From contig OX359247.1 of assembly GCA_947179485.1 (NCBI GenBank), positions 33,456,801-33,520,800 on the forward strand: a stretch of DNA of 64,000 bases, written 5' to 3'. The notes beneath the pieces are model-generated. The model was not told where the DNA came from and made no database searches. It saw nothing but the letters and a program-made list of their open reading frames with translations. This stretch comes from Allacma fusca. Lineage: Eukaryota; Arthropoda; Collembola; Symphypleona; Sminthuridae. The first letter of the stretch is position 1; each line of letters opens with the position of its first letter. A program made the position numbers and the translations under genes. Shown one piece after another: positions 35,031 to 46,056 of this stretch.

Positions 35031-35567
35031 AATGTAACTGAAGCCTCAGACACTGGACGAACTGATAATTTAAAATAGGAAAAGTGAAAGGAATTTATTT
35101 ATATTTTATTATTAGAGAAACATTTTTCAATTGCTATTGTTACTAAAGTCCATGGTTCCTACAAATCAATCCTTAATTCCTAATGATATTTTTAGGGGAT
35201 ATAACAAAGATCAAATGTAAGGATGTAAAGGATTGTAATTAAAAAATAGTGAGCAAATAACTTCAGCAATACAAATTCTGACAATTTATCTGACGTTATA
35301 TATAAAAACTGTTGCAATACGTACTTTCAATTCCATTTGCTTTTTCCGTGTAAGAATCCCGCAATTATGTATGTGTACAAAGTTCAGTCTTTAAAATTCT
35401 CCTCTCCTCAAATTCGTCAGTGCTGTGACCGAACGTAGTTTTTCTCACTACCAGACTTAATTTAATCCAAATTTGATGATTTATATCTAATGTTTATAAT
35501 AATTATGATTAGCGCTTTTAAGTGATAATCTAAAATGGCATAATATTGCGAGCTTTGAGTATGCTGC

Positions 35568-35690
35568 AAGCAGTTGGTATATGCCGAGAAGCAGAGCGAG
35601 CTGAAAAAGCTCTCCTCTGCGACTGCGACAATGTTTCAGCCCGCTGTGCTTCTCGGCTTGCTGTATATACCACCGACTTGCTTGGCTATG
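35568..35690. repeat. Long imperfect palindrome inside Helitron copy 1
   Basis: Arms GGTATAT(G)CCGAGAAGCAGAGCGAGCTGAAA and the complementary TTTCAGCCCGCTGTGCTTCTCGG flank a short centre with GCTCTCCTCTGCGACTGCGAC. The equivalent palindrome occurs at 45770-45890 in the other Helitron. Confidence 0.75.
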
Positions 35691-35743
35691 AGCCGCCAAG
35701 ATTTGAATTGTAAAGCCAAAGCCGCGAAAGTTTAAATCAACCC

Positions 35744-37663
35744 TCAGGTCGAGATCAATAAGAAGAAGGATACTTTACATAGCGTCAGTATCTCAAAAAT
35801 AAACACTACAAGTGCTAAACATTTACCAAGTAGAAAACAATTTAAAGCTGCTTTAATAATTAAATTCTCATTTTGATTGACCTTTTCTATTTGACTAGCT
35901 ACTTTTTCTGGATCTCCCTTTAGAATATTTGCAAGATTTTCTTGACCCACATTGTTCATATCGTTTTGAATCTTGTAGTAAATCTGAACCCACCAATTCA
36001 TGATACCAGCACTAACGAGACTGTTCATAATGTCATTAAAGCAGTCACCATTAACTGTCACGAAAAGCCACCCTGCAGTGTTGTGGAAATATTCGCTCTT
36101 AGATAGATAAAATTTTCTCAAATATTGCCGTGAAGTGAAGGTAGACATGATAAGTTGAACATGCCCTTGAAGTATGGCGGCTCGTCGGTCAAAGAAAATT
36201 TGATGCAAAATTGCATCCATTTGATTCAAATGAACTGAAGAAACACTTTCTATGAGCTTGCTATGCGCTTCCATTATGGAACCATTCACCATGCCCACAT
36301 CAAGCTCAATAAGACACTGTTCATTTTCCTTAACACCTATATGAAATTGATAGCCTAACTTCACCAGATCGTGGTATAATAAGCCCCCTCCGTGGACACG
36401 AGGTGAAACGATGAAGCTTTTAATCTTCCCTGTGTAATTTGCATTTAGAATTATAAAAAATATAAGCAACACAGAAAAAGAAAAATTCGATTTCAACTTT
36501 GACCCTCCGACTTGCCCAAAAAGAAGCCCCATTGGAATGAAAAACAATGCAACGCATGTTTGTAATTTCAATGTAATTTTAAAAAGCAGTGCTGCAACGC
36601 ATACAGTTGTTATGTACAAAACCCATGTAAAGTCTCCAAATGGCTCGCGAAGGGTTTCAAACGAAGAAGGAAATGTTACTGGCTCACTGTACATTATGAT
36701 TGTTTTTGTGTGAAAATACGGCTTGAAATAAACCACTTTTGCAACTCCCATTTTTCGAATCCGGGTGAGTGCAGCATTTGGAAATATAGAGCAATAACTG
36801 CATATTAGTCGAGATTTTTTAAACCTACCCTCTCCAAGAGTGAAATTTAGACGCTTTGACATGATTAAAGCGACTTTTTCAAATGGAATATCATGCGTGT
36901 CTTCGATTGGTGAATTTTTCAAGGAAATAATGTGATTTTGTTCTATAAACTCCAGGCGTCTTGAAGAAAGCAAAGAAAAAACAGAACCCGTGATGGAGCC
37001 AAACTGCAGATATTTTTGAAAACAGTTCGATCTAAGGGCTCTAATTTTGACGAGAATATTTTCGTAAGTTGAGACTTTACTAAACAAAGTAACATCATAT
37101 TTATGATAACAGAATTTATTTTTTGGACAAGGACTAGATAAAATCAGTATTTCAGTTGGAGTCGTTTCTCCAGGTGAAATTTTTGCTACGAAGTAATTCC
37201 AAGGGCGGAACATTTCCTCTAAATCGATCAACATACGTCCTATTGACAGTTGAAGGACAAAATCTTTACTGATACCAGAATTTGTCATAAAGTAGTTTCC
37301 TTGCTGGGTTACTACGTTGTCGCTTTGCAGAATATTTCCAGTCTCATAAATAATAATGTGCAACTGGCATGGAAGGAATTTTGGAATTCCGCCAACACGA
37401 CTGGTGGCATAAATATTACTTCGGATGTCCAGTAATCTAACAGACGATTCTAGCAGTAAAGATTGGATTATTGCAATTTGCACATCTTGACATGGTTTCG
37501 AGACACAATTCTTTGCTAATTTAATTTCACACTCTTTAAATGGTTTGAGAAATTGGTGGTAAATATTATGAGAATGTTTGTAATTTCCCAGGCTGAAAGT
37601 TGTTTGCAAAAACGTAATGCAGATTAGTTGCAAAACTGTGGAACAGTAAGTTCTGGTTTTCAT
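35744..37663 (-). pseudogene. Ionotropic-receptor-like gene B, 3' end replaced by Helitron sequence
   Basis: Open for 639 codons from ATG at 37663. An N-terminal hydrophobic signal-like stretch (residues ~8-25) precedes an ectodomain with paired cysteines. M1 lies at about 345-366 ('FTWVLYITTVC'), the pore side 'FFIPMGLLFGQ' at about 375-386, M2 at about 393-412 followed by 'YTGKIKSF', a second extracellular lobe, and the last helix at about 600-628 ending 'EILTLCK'. The final nine residues after 'CKV' are encoded by the Helitron inserted at 35770, and the original tail remains at 33957-34106. All channel-forming segments are intact, so the product could still fold. I label it pseudogene because the natural terminus is lost. 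Likely an extracellular chemical sensor in the ionotropic receptor family, highly divergent. Confidence 0.75.
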
Positions 37664-38107
37664 GACTCGGCGCTGTTTAAGTACAAGAAAATCTTGTTCT
37701 TAAATTTTAAGTCGCTGAATTCTGCAATTATGTTATGAAGACGAAATAAGTTACGTTGTAATGACTAACGCTGAAAGTTAAATCTAATTTGTCTTATTCG
37801 CATCTACTATTTTACGATTTATGAATCTTTGCGGCTATTACAGTAATTTTTTGTCGTTCTTTGTCCTTCAAGGTTGCAAATTGAATGTCAAGGTTTGAAA
37901 TGTGTATTCACAATCTGTTCTATTGTTTCGGTTTTGGTGGGTATCATACATATCTACATTTTCAAAGGGAAGGTAGAAGATTGCTAATAATACTGAACTC
38001 GTACATCGCATGCAAATTTTGCCATGCTTGCAATTATACAGTAAGGAATGTTCTTGTTATTGAATTGAATTGACAGAAAACAACATCAATTCGCGTGTAA
38101 CGTATAC
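37664..38107. other. Upstream region of gene B
   Basis: Matches the region upstream of gene A (16715-17150), including TTGTCTTATTCGCATCTACTAT, so regulatory sequence was duplicated with the gene. I cannot point to a specific promoter element. Confidence 0.5.
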
Positions 38108-39052
38108 TAGTGCATCGCATGGGTACCAAAATGCTGTACCTGGACCTGGACCTGGACCCAAATACTGGGTACCACCAAAACTCGTACCCATACCCGTACC
38201 TGATTGTAAGTACCCATTAAATAAATGTTGGTACCTGGACCTGATTATTTTGCAAGTAGTGCGTACCTGTACCTGAATTTTACCCGTACCCAAAATATAC
38301 CCAATATATGGACCTGTACCTGAATTTTACCCGTACCCAAAATATACCCAATATATGGACCTGTACCTGAAAATTTTTCCTGCGTACCCGTACCCAATCA
38401 GGTACTTTCGATGATTTACATCACAGCAATTACAAGCTATAGAAAATTCTGCCTCGCCATAATTTTTGCAAAGCTAGACATCTTAATGGAACTATAACTT
38501 CTATACATCTGAAGTATTGCCATCTTCAATTATTAAATCTTCCACTTCTAAGTCATCCTCCATAACCACAATATCATGTAACTCCATTTTGATTGAATCA
38601 CAAGTGGAATTTGTAATTACACATGCTTATTGCTGGCACGTTGTGCTAAGTTGGTTAACCATCTCTATTGCTTAAACGTATGCTTTTCAAAAATTAAAAA
38701 GAAACACGCTGAATAGCAAAATAAATCTTTAGGTCGGAGAGAGCCAAGTACTACACTAGATACCTCGTAAGGTGGATTTCTGTTCGTAAAAGTACCCAGA
38801 TTTTCAGGTACTAATTCATCAGGCCCAGGTATATTGGAAGCTTGTACCTGTTCCTGTCAGGTACAACCCAAACACTTCCAAGTTTGTACCTGTACCCAAC
38901 ACCTGGTTTTGTACCCAAAATTTGGGTACATATATCTAGTACCCATTAAGTACCCATTCAGTTTGGGTACTTAAACAGAGTACCCATTTCGGACCTGGAC
39001 CTGTACCTGTACCCAAATACTCAGGTACTACCCGTACCCATGCGATGCACTG
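38108..39052. mobile_element. hAT-like TIR element, GGTACCTGGACCT-repeat family
   Basis: Termini TAGTGCATCGCATGGGTACC and GGGTACCCATGCGATGCACTG-type complement (right end GTACCCATGCGATGCACTG). Perfect 8-bp flanks ACGTATAC. The ends consist of CCTGGACCTGGACC/GTACCTGTACC units around an AT-rich core. The tip resembles that of 30713-32697 (both CAGTGC...GGGTAC), so these two families are related. It lies upstream of receptor gene B and is absent upstream of gene A. Confidence 0.93.
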
Positions 39053-39120
39053 ACGTATACAATATAATCATAATGTTTCGAATAGTTTTGTCTGACTGAA
39101 AAACGTGTGTACAATGAAAA

Positions 39121-40130
39121 AAAACTAGCACATGAACATCTAATTTAACTTACAACGGGCATAGGCTCGTTATCTACATATGTACAGAGTCCCATACATG
39201 ATTTTTCTACCTCCCACCCCAGCCCACATGAAGGACAACATCATGGGATTTCCCCATTTTAAAACAAATTCTTTTTTCCACATTTTAGTGGCGAAGTGAA
39301 GCTGAATGTCCATGTTGCGAATGTTGGGGTGTTTTTTTTTCAGATTGACTCTCGCCACGATAACTGCCGAAATAATGATACCAGGCAATTCACACTTTTT
39401 TTAGAGGAAGATCAAGTCAAAAGTAGAGAGACTATTGTTTTTGAAAACGTTTGAACTATCCATTTAACCTCAAAAAATTAAATAGGATCACGCATAAATA
39501 CATGCAAATACATGTGTAAAGAACATTGTTAAGCTTGCGCCATCTCTAGTCCAAATTGTCGTTTATGTTAAAATATTTTTTATATCAACCGGTAGATGTC
39601 GTTACGCACACTCGCACATGCATAATTTGAATGTGTGTTAATACTTTTCAAAACTTGTGTACATACTGATTACAACAATACGTCCTAATTTGCATTAATC
39701 GTTATAGGGTAACTAATCAATATAATGTCAACAGTGTAAATGATGTATCCGCATATATCGTTGGCTAAATCTTAAAAAGTATCATTTTCACAGAGATACC
39801 ATTTAAATAGCATTGCGGGGCAAAAAGATGGCACTTTTTTAGAGGTTAAGTGAGGCTAAAAGACTGATGGATTTATTTTCTTATCTGCCATCACGATAAC
39901 TGCCGAACCAATGATACGAGGACAAATTAGCTAAAAAGTAAGAAGCTTTTGAAGGAGATCGTGTGATCCGTTTGACCTCAGAAAATTAAATGAGGTCACA
40001 TATAAACACCTACGTGCACACGCGTAATTTGAATATGAGTGCTAATATTTTTCAAAAGTGTACGCAAACAGATTAAGATTACACGCGGGAATCTGAATTC
40101 ATCGTTAGATCAGTATTACACCAACCAAAC
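39121..40130. other. Intergenic with two diverged similar blocks
   Basis: Blocks near 39360-39640 and 39895-40060 share words (CTGCCGAA, ACCTCA(A/G)AAAATTAAAT, ACGCGTAATTTGAATGTG), suggesting an old tandem duplication. No gene recognised. Confidence 0.45.
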
Positions 40131-40139
40131 ATGGAGGCT

Positions 40140-40542
40140 ATTCGCGAGTGACGAGTGCACTCAACACACTCCTACCTCACGCTAAAAGATTGGCGGTTAT
40201 TGGGAAATATTTTATAATTTTAAACAAACAATCATGTGGAATGCCGACTTATGTATGTTACAAGCCATGCATTGGAAGACAAAATATGTCACAGATTAGA
40301 AAGAAATCTTGAGCATCCGTCCAGGCGTTGTTGCAATTATTGTAAACTTCGTTCGTCTTTGCATTTGTCATTGATTTTGACTATAAAATTAGATTGAACT
40401 ATTTTGTGCTTAATATTCGCTTTCATAATGATAAGGAAAACTTTTTGTCATAATGTTTGCAAATATTTTGATGAAAACATGGAGTAACTCACGAGTGGTG
40501 AGTAGGAGTAGTGAGATTTGTAGTTAGGGCTGAGAGTAGGAG
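40140..40542. repeat. GAGTAGGAGTAG-type repeat flanking the hAT element
   Basis: GAGTGACGAGTGCACTC and GGTGAGTAGGAGTAGTGAG words left of 40543 continue on the right of 41818 as GAGTAGGAGTAGGAGTTTTAC up to about 41925. The hAT element is therefore nested in an older GAGTAG-repeat element whose own ends I could not define. Confidence 0.5.
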
Positions 40543-41818
40543 CAGACCTGGATAACCTAAAAATAAGGTTTCCGTTAGTTCGTTATACGTTATTGTCAAT
40601 TTTTTTTCCGTTTTCGTTTTTGTTTTCGTTATTTTAAAATACCGTTATCGGTTAAAACGGTTTACCGTCAAAATAAATTCGGTTAAACGGTTAATAACGG
40701 TATTTAACAAATTTTATTTGTCTATTTTTAAATTATATTTGATTAGACTAATAACAACAGTATTATTCAAGCATTTCAAAACCACATATCCAATACCATT
40801 CAAAATCCGTTGGTTCGAAGGAACAAACCGGCGTTCAGTACCTCGTCCTTCATACTGCTTCGTCTTTCAGGTAGTACAAATGCTAAGGCTGAAAACAGGC
40901 GTTCAACACTGACTTGAGTCGCAGGAAGGCAAATAATTACTCTAGCTATATATCTCAACGAAGTTGGACTATTACTGGCCCACCATTCGAATAGATCTAA
41001 CTTTACACCTTTTTTGTTTTTTTCACGCGGAATTTTCTCATATGAGGCTAAACCTTCCAGCAATGCTGTTCTGCTGGAAACAGAAGTCGTAAATGCAGAT
41101 TCTTTGTTCTTGTCTTTATTCCTCAGAAATACTTCGAACGGGTCCTCCTCGTCATCAGAAACATTAGCTTCACGCTGCACGATTGTACAATCATTATGCA
41201 TTTATTTGCTTACCCGAACAATCGAATCACAACCTTCCACTAAGCAGCGAGATGTTTGATCAGCGTTTCTGAACTCAAAATGTTGAAAAACTACGCTTAC
41301 TTTTTGTCTGCCTATTTTTGTGGTCAAATGTTATTAAACCCTTGGAAGATAAGTTGGAAATACAGTGGAACTAACAATTAGCACTATTAGTAGAAACCGA
41401 AATACGCTGAACGAAACGTACAATACATAAGTCGCAATACGCTCAAATTTAACGAATCTAACAATAAGTAATTCATGCTCACTAGGTGAGTAATCAACGC
41501 ACCGATATGTACATACTCATATAAAATACGTTTACAATTAGCCACGCATTCCAACGGTATACTTTTGCATTGAGTTCAATCGACAGTTGGAAGGGAGGGG
41601 TACTGGTCGCATTTACAGTTGAGAAAAAACCTAAAATAACCGTATTTTTTCCGTTTCCGTTTCCGTTTCGGTTTTTACTAAAACACATTTATCGTTTGTT
41701 TTCGTTTATCGTTATTCTTTTTTTTGTTGGTTTTCGTTAGGTTTTAAAAACCGTTACTGTCATTTTTCCGGTAATAACGTTATGAAATAACGTTATTCCA
41801 TAACGTTATCCAGGCCTG
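40543..41818. mobile_element. hAT element with truncated transposase, AACGGTT-repeat family
   Basis: Termini CAGACCTGGATAAC and GTTATCCAGGCCTG, with perfect 8-bp flanks AGTAGGAG. Subterminal sequence on both sides repeats TAACGTTA, CCGTTTTCGTT and AACGGTT words. The interior carries the C-terminal hAT transposase piece at 40800-41201 (minus). This links the satellite-filled element style of the window directly to the hAT superfamily. Confidence 0.92.
40800..41201 (-). pseudogene. hAT transposase, C-terminal fragment
   Basis: A 133-codon frame with the hAT C-terminal dimerisation pattern: 'LFEWWASNSP', 'LRYIARVIICLPATQVSVER', then 'LFSALAFVLPERRSSM' and 'LNAGLFLRTN'. A complete hAT transposase is usually 500-700 residues, so the catalytic core and BED zinc finger are missing. 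The frame ends naturally at the usual C-terminus. It sits between the inverted ends at 40543 and 41818. Confidence 0.88.
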
Positions 41819-42643
41819 AGTAGGAGTAGGAGTTTTACATTCTCAGTAAGACTACGAGTGGGCAAGAGTAGGAGTAGTGGATTTTTTCTCTATGAAAATG
41901 CGAGTGTGAGTACGAGGGGAAAAAACCTACATCTATGACACCGACAGTGCAAATGGATGCCTAACCGTTGTGCATACGCGTTTTACTAACTAATAGTCAA
42001 TGCTCACTGGTTTATTATTTATGAACATTTTAGGGTATTAGTAGGGGAGAGTATAGTTACCAGCTTATACTGTTAAATCCTATAGTCGCGCTTAGCCTCT
42101 TAAGAACTTCGCACGTTGTGCTGATAGTGGATAATTTTTTTTTCACAGGTACAATTTTTTTGAAATCTTTTTTGGCTTTCAATAGTAGGATATTTAACTG
42201 ACTTTTCTTGGAGCTAACCAACAAGTCCATAGGTTGGGTGGCTTAAGACAATGTAATTTATAAATACCAAAGAGCTCCAAAATGTTTTCGATGCTTAATT
42301 TATTTAAAAATTAAAATGTGTCCAAAAAATATTTCATAGTCTAAAAGGGACTGGAAAAGTTTGCAATAACTTTCTGATACTCATTGTAGAGAATACCCAT
42401 TTATTTCATATTGAAACATTATTTTTCAAAAACATCATAGAACGTAATTGAAATAATGACATTCAAGAATAATGCTTAAAATTAGTGTACAGATGAGATA
42501 TGTATATGCCCTTAAATTGACTTAAATTGAATTGTTATTTCATTGTATATATCTGTAATGTCCAACTTGTATTACAGATATTATTATTACGTATATTGGA
42601 AACTAAAATACGAGAATAAATACGAGCGCAGCAAAACAAATGC
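41819..42643. other. Intergenic, no gene seen
   Basis: The first ~110 bases continue the GAGTAG repeat. The rest is AT-rich without recognisable genes. Confidence 0.4.
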
Positions 42644-44725
42644 CTACTTCAAAACCATTCTTATTCTTGCAAAACTCATTGAGCAAATTTTGAGATATTC
42701 ATTACAAATTGCTTCTAAAAAACACTTCACTCGATTGGGTTTTCGAGTTGGGCGCCTTTGACTCGAAACCTTTGGAAAATATTTCAAATTTCCTGGAAGT
42801 TGAATCCGACGTGCCTGTACCTTGCAAAGTGTCAGTGTCTCAAAAACAAACACTGCAAGTGCAATACACATACCAGAAATGAAACAGCGGAACACAGCAT
42901 TAATTACAGATTCATTCTCACTACGCCTCACTTTTCCCGCCAAAATGGCTGTAAGTTCCGGGGTCGTTGCTACTTTTGCAATTGTTCGTTTGAAATGTAG
43001 TTCATTTTGGACATCTTTGATCTTGTAGTAAACTTGTAGCCACCGAGACATGATACCAGAACTAATGATCCTCTTCATGATGTCATCAAAGCAATCGCCA
43101 TTAACTATAAAGAAGAGCCAACCCGCGGTGTTGTGGAAGTACTCATTTCTAGACTGGTAGAATTTCTTGAAATAATGATGGGAGGTAAAACTGGAAACAA
43201 TATTCTGGACATTCCCATGAAGTATGGCGGCTTGTTGGTCATACAAAAGTTGGTAAAAAATGGTATCCATTTGATTCGGATGAACCGTGGTGATTCGATT
43301 TAAAAGCTCACGATGTGACTCCCTCCTCGAGCCATTCAGCATTCCAATCCTAAGCTCTCTCATATTCTGTTGTCTTTCGCTCATACCCATACGAAATTGA
43401 TAGCCTAACTTAACCAGCTCCTGGTATGATAAACCCCCTCCGTGGACACGAGGAGAAACGGTAAAGCTTTTAATTTTCCCTGTGTAAATGCCGTTTAATA
43501 TCACGAAGAATATGGCCAAAATGGGGAAATAAAAATTCGTTTTAAACTTGATTCCTCCCAATTGACCAAAAAGAAGTGAGGTTGGGATGAAAAACAATGC
43601 AACGTCCGTTCGGAGTTGTAATGCAATTTTAAAAAACTGCATTGCCACACACACTGTTGTGATGTATAGAGCCCATGTAAAGATTCCGAATGGTTCATAC
43701 AGGGTTTGGAACCAAGAAGGACGAACCACAGGTTCACTGTACATTATGATTGTTTTTGTTAGGGTGTAGGGCTGGAAAAGAACCATTTTAAAATCTACTA
43801 TACTTGTAACCATGGTTAGTCCAGCCACTGGACTTATTGAGCAAAAACTGCACATATGTCGGGATTTATCAATTCTCCCGCGTAGTCCAAAAGTGAAATT
43901 TAAGCGCTTGGCTAATATTAAGGCAACTTTGACGAATGGAGCCGCTGATGAATCATTAAATGGCAAATTTTTTAAGGAAAAAATATTATTTCTGTCTACG
44001 AAATCCAAGCTTGTTTCTGTAAGCATGTAAGTAGGCACTGTTGTCACGTAGAGGTATTTTTGGAAACAGTTTGATCGGAGTGTTCTAATTTTAAGGCGGA
44101 TGTATTCCGGAGTTGTTTCATGACTTTTGGCATAGATGTCATACTTGTAAAAGCAGTTTTCCTTTTTACGACACGGTCCAGCCAAAATCCGTATTTCAGT
44201 TGGAACTGTTGTTTCTGGTGAAATTTTGCCCACAAAGTAATTCCAAGGACGGAACATCCTTTGTGGAGAGTACGCACTTGCTATTGTCAGTTGAAGCACA
44301 AAATCTTTACTGATTACAGAATTGCTCCTAAAATACATTACTAGTCCATTGACATTGAACTTGTTAGTTAGTGAGCTGTCGCTCTGAGTAATCATGATGT
44401 GCAATTGACATCCTAGGAACTTCGGGAAGCCAGGGCAAGGTCTCGCGCCATAAATATTGGAATGTGTTTTTAGGAGTCGTCGAGGCGATTCCAGATGTAA
44501 AGCGTCCACAACCGTCAGTTGAACTTGTTGACATGGTTTCAGGTCCGTTGCGGTTACCACATTAATTTCACAATCATTGAATGGCTTGAGAAATTGGTGG
44601 TAAATATTGACAGATTGGGCTTGGTTTTGCCCTCCAACAGTTGCTTGTATAAAAACAATGGAGAATAAGTGAGAAATTGCTAAATGATGAATTAATGTAT
44701 CCATGATCCGATGTGATTCTAGCAA
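42644..44725 (-). CDS. Ionotropic-receptor-like gene, intronless, 693 aa
   Basis: Open from ATG at 44725 on the minus strand. The ATG at codon 8 is an alternative start nearer the signal-like stretch 'LAISHLFSIVFIQATVGG'. The ectodomain shares with its paralogues 'NIYHQFLKPF', 'SKDFVLQL', 'RPWNYFVGKISP', 'LRSNCFQKYL' and 'CSFCSISP'. Pre-M1 'YEPFGIFTW' and M1 lie at about 345-370, 'FFIPTSLLFGQ' at about 378-388, M2 at about 396-415 followed by 'YTGKIKSF', and the last helix at about 608-635, then a basic cytoplasmic tail. The order matches glutamate-receptor-type channels with a split ligand-binding domain. The classical R, T and D/E ligand-binding residues are not evident, as is common in divergent insect IRs. 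No break is seen. Likely a membrane chemosensory channel subunit. About 40 kb holds five family members. Confidence 0.72.
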   Translation of the reverse strand: MLESHRIMDTLIHHLAISHLFSIVFIQATVGGQNQAQSVNIYHQFLKPFNDCEINVVTATDLKPCQQVQLTVVDALHLESPRRLLKTHSNIYGARPCPGFPKFLGCQLHIMITQSDSSLTNKFNVNGLVMYFRSNSVISKDFVLQLTIASAYSPQRMFRPWNYFVGKISPETTVPTEIRILAGPCRKKENCFYKYDIYAKSHETTPEYIRLKIRTLRSNCFQKYLYVTTVPTYMLTETSLDFVDRNNIFSLKNLPFNDSSAAPFVKVALILAKRLNFTFGLRGRIDKSRHMCSFCSISPVAGLTMVTSIVDFKMVLFQPYTLTKTIIMYSEPVVRPSWFQTLYEPFGIFTWALYITTVCVAMQFFKIALQLRTDVALFFIPTSLLFGQLGGIKFKTNFYFPILAIFFVILNGIYTGKIKSFTVSPRVHGGGLSYQELVKLGYQFRMGMSERQQNMRELRIGMLNGSRRESHRELLNRITTVHPNQMDTIFYQLLYDQQAAILHGNVQNIVSSFTSHHYFKKFYQSRNEYFHNTAGWLFFIVNGDCFDDIMKRIISSGIMSRWLQVYYKIKDVQNELHFKRTIAKVATTPELTAILAGKVRRSENESVINAVFRCFISGMCIALAVFVFETLTLCKVQARRIQLPGNLKYFPKVSSQRRPTRKPNRVKCFLEAICNEYLKICSMSFARIRMVLK

Positions 44726-45617
44726 TGGTAGTACGAGTTGGGATCGTTGAAATAAGGAACTCCCTCGATAGTTCTGTTACAAGTACAGCCGCACGAGTTA
44801 GTATTTAATGATTTGTTGTAAATATCTATTTCTATTTATAAATCCGAATATTGGTATATATGTATTATATTTGCAACCACCATCATCTTTTTCTCAAGTA
44901 ATTGTATACTGTACGAGTTTGTCGTTTGGACACTGCGAATTATTGAAAATTAGCGTCTTATTTAAGCAATGCAGTGTCCAGACCCATTGACAAAGTTGCC
45001 ATAGTTATAATTTCAAAATATAGGCGCATTTGTTTCACACGTTGTAATGGTGAGAACGTGCCTAATACTGTATTTATGGTACTTTCGTGAGGGTAGAAAT
45101 TATTTTTTTGTTCTTCTTGCTACATTGAATCGACAGTAAATGACACTAAATTTGCATGTTAGCCAGGCACAAAAATTTATGTACTTTGAATAGGTCTGCG
45201 GTCCGGTATCAAAAACTCCAAACAATTGAATGTAACTTCATAATTACGCGTGGTTCAGTATTGCCTAATCTTAGAAAATTGAGCCCTGTCATAATTATAA
45301 TATTTTCTATAACCTTGCTGAATATTTAAATACCACGCGGAGAAATGACAATACAGTTCAGTAACAGACGCTGAACAAACGACCTTATGGGTAGGCCATA
45401 CAGTGACCTGTAACCCCTCCCCCTACCTCTAGGGCTGTAATATTGCTCGCAATTGGTTTGTCCTTTTATTCAGTTATTGCTATTTGAAAACAAACAAAAG
45501 TAAACAAAATCCGTTTTCGAAAAAACAAAACTAGGAAAACCAAACATGTTACCAGAAATTTGCACCGGAGCAGGTATCTTAATACTATAATTTGAAGATG
45601 AGGACGACAGAGGGGCA
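44726..45617. other. Spacer with copy of the duplication unit's non-coding part
   Basis: From about 44890 to 45420 the sequence matches 12230-12830 and 33130-33500, which lie 3' of genes A and B. Here no receptor gene follows on the right, so a further receptor copy was probably lost, with the Helitron at 45618 now at its place. No gene recognised. Confidence 0.55.
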
Positions 45618-45769
45618 TCCTTTCTTATTATTGACCACTTCCTGTCCGTTGATTTAAACCTTCGCGCGTTTGTAGTACAAATTGAACCTTCGCGCGTTTG
45701 TGATTCAATGGCAGCGCCATGAAGCAATGCCAAAAGGTAGTATACTATTTCACTATATAGCCCAACAAG

Positions 45770-45912
45770 CCGGTGGTATATACAGCAAGCAAACCGAGAA
45801 GCACAGCGAGCTGAAAGCTGAAACTTTGTCGCAGAGGAGAGCTTTTTCAGCTCGCTCAGCTCGCTGTTTCTTGGCTGTATATTACCAAATGCTTAAAATA
45901 CTGCTTGCAGTC
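45770..45912. repeat. Long imperfect palindrome inside Helitron copy 2
   Basis: GGTATATACAGCAAGC followed by CGAGAAGCACAGCGAGCTGAAA, then the complementary arm TTTTTCAGCTCGCTCAGCTCGCTG, then TGTATATTACC. Same structure as 35568-35690. Confidence 0.75.
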
Positions 45913-46056
45913 TACTGGAAGCTCAATGGAGTGTACAATATGAAGTAATTTTAGTAGTACTAATCTAAATATTGTTTAATATTGTACCATTGTACGCTCT
46001 ATTGAGCTTCCAGCAGACTTCACAAGCCCAATTTCCTCTACTAAATCCAGAACGTC

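Larger units (their letters stand above)
34107..35770 (-). mobile_element. Helitron, copy 1, inserted in receptor gene B
   Basis: On the minus strand it begins TCCTTCTTCTTATTGA at 35770 and ends with a perfect hairpin, GCCCTGTGC paired with GCACAGGGC around a short loop, then TTTTACTAG at 34107, followed by T. That is the 5'-TC...CTRR-3' structure of Helitrons. It is near-identical over about 890 bases to the inverted copy at 45618-46979. An internal block (about 34540-34750) is repeated at about 35000-35215. No helicase or Rep domain is present, so it is non-autonomous. Before it lies the disrupted C-terminus of gene B. Confidence 0.85.
30628..39150. repeat. Segmental duplication, copy 2 (with receptor gene B)
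   Basis: Collinear with 11764-17220, beginning ACCACAAACACATATCCCAGTCGATTA and ending near ATAATGTTTCGAATAG. It is longer because it received the GGTAC element (30713-32697, with a nested element), the Helitron (34107-35770) and the GGACCT element (38108-39052). Confidence 0.8.

Noticed and set aside
40800..41201. Hypothetical host gene encoding a 133-residue protein
   Set aside because: The sequence is the hAT C-terminal dimerisation region and lies between hAT ends; it lacks the catalytic part.
40140..41935. A complete GAGTAG-repeat element surrounding the hAT element
   Set aside because: Repeat words occur on both sides, but I could not identify matching inverted ends or a target duplication, so only the repeat tract was reported.
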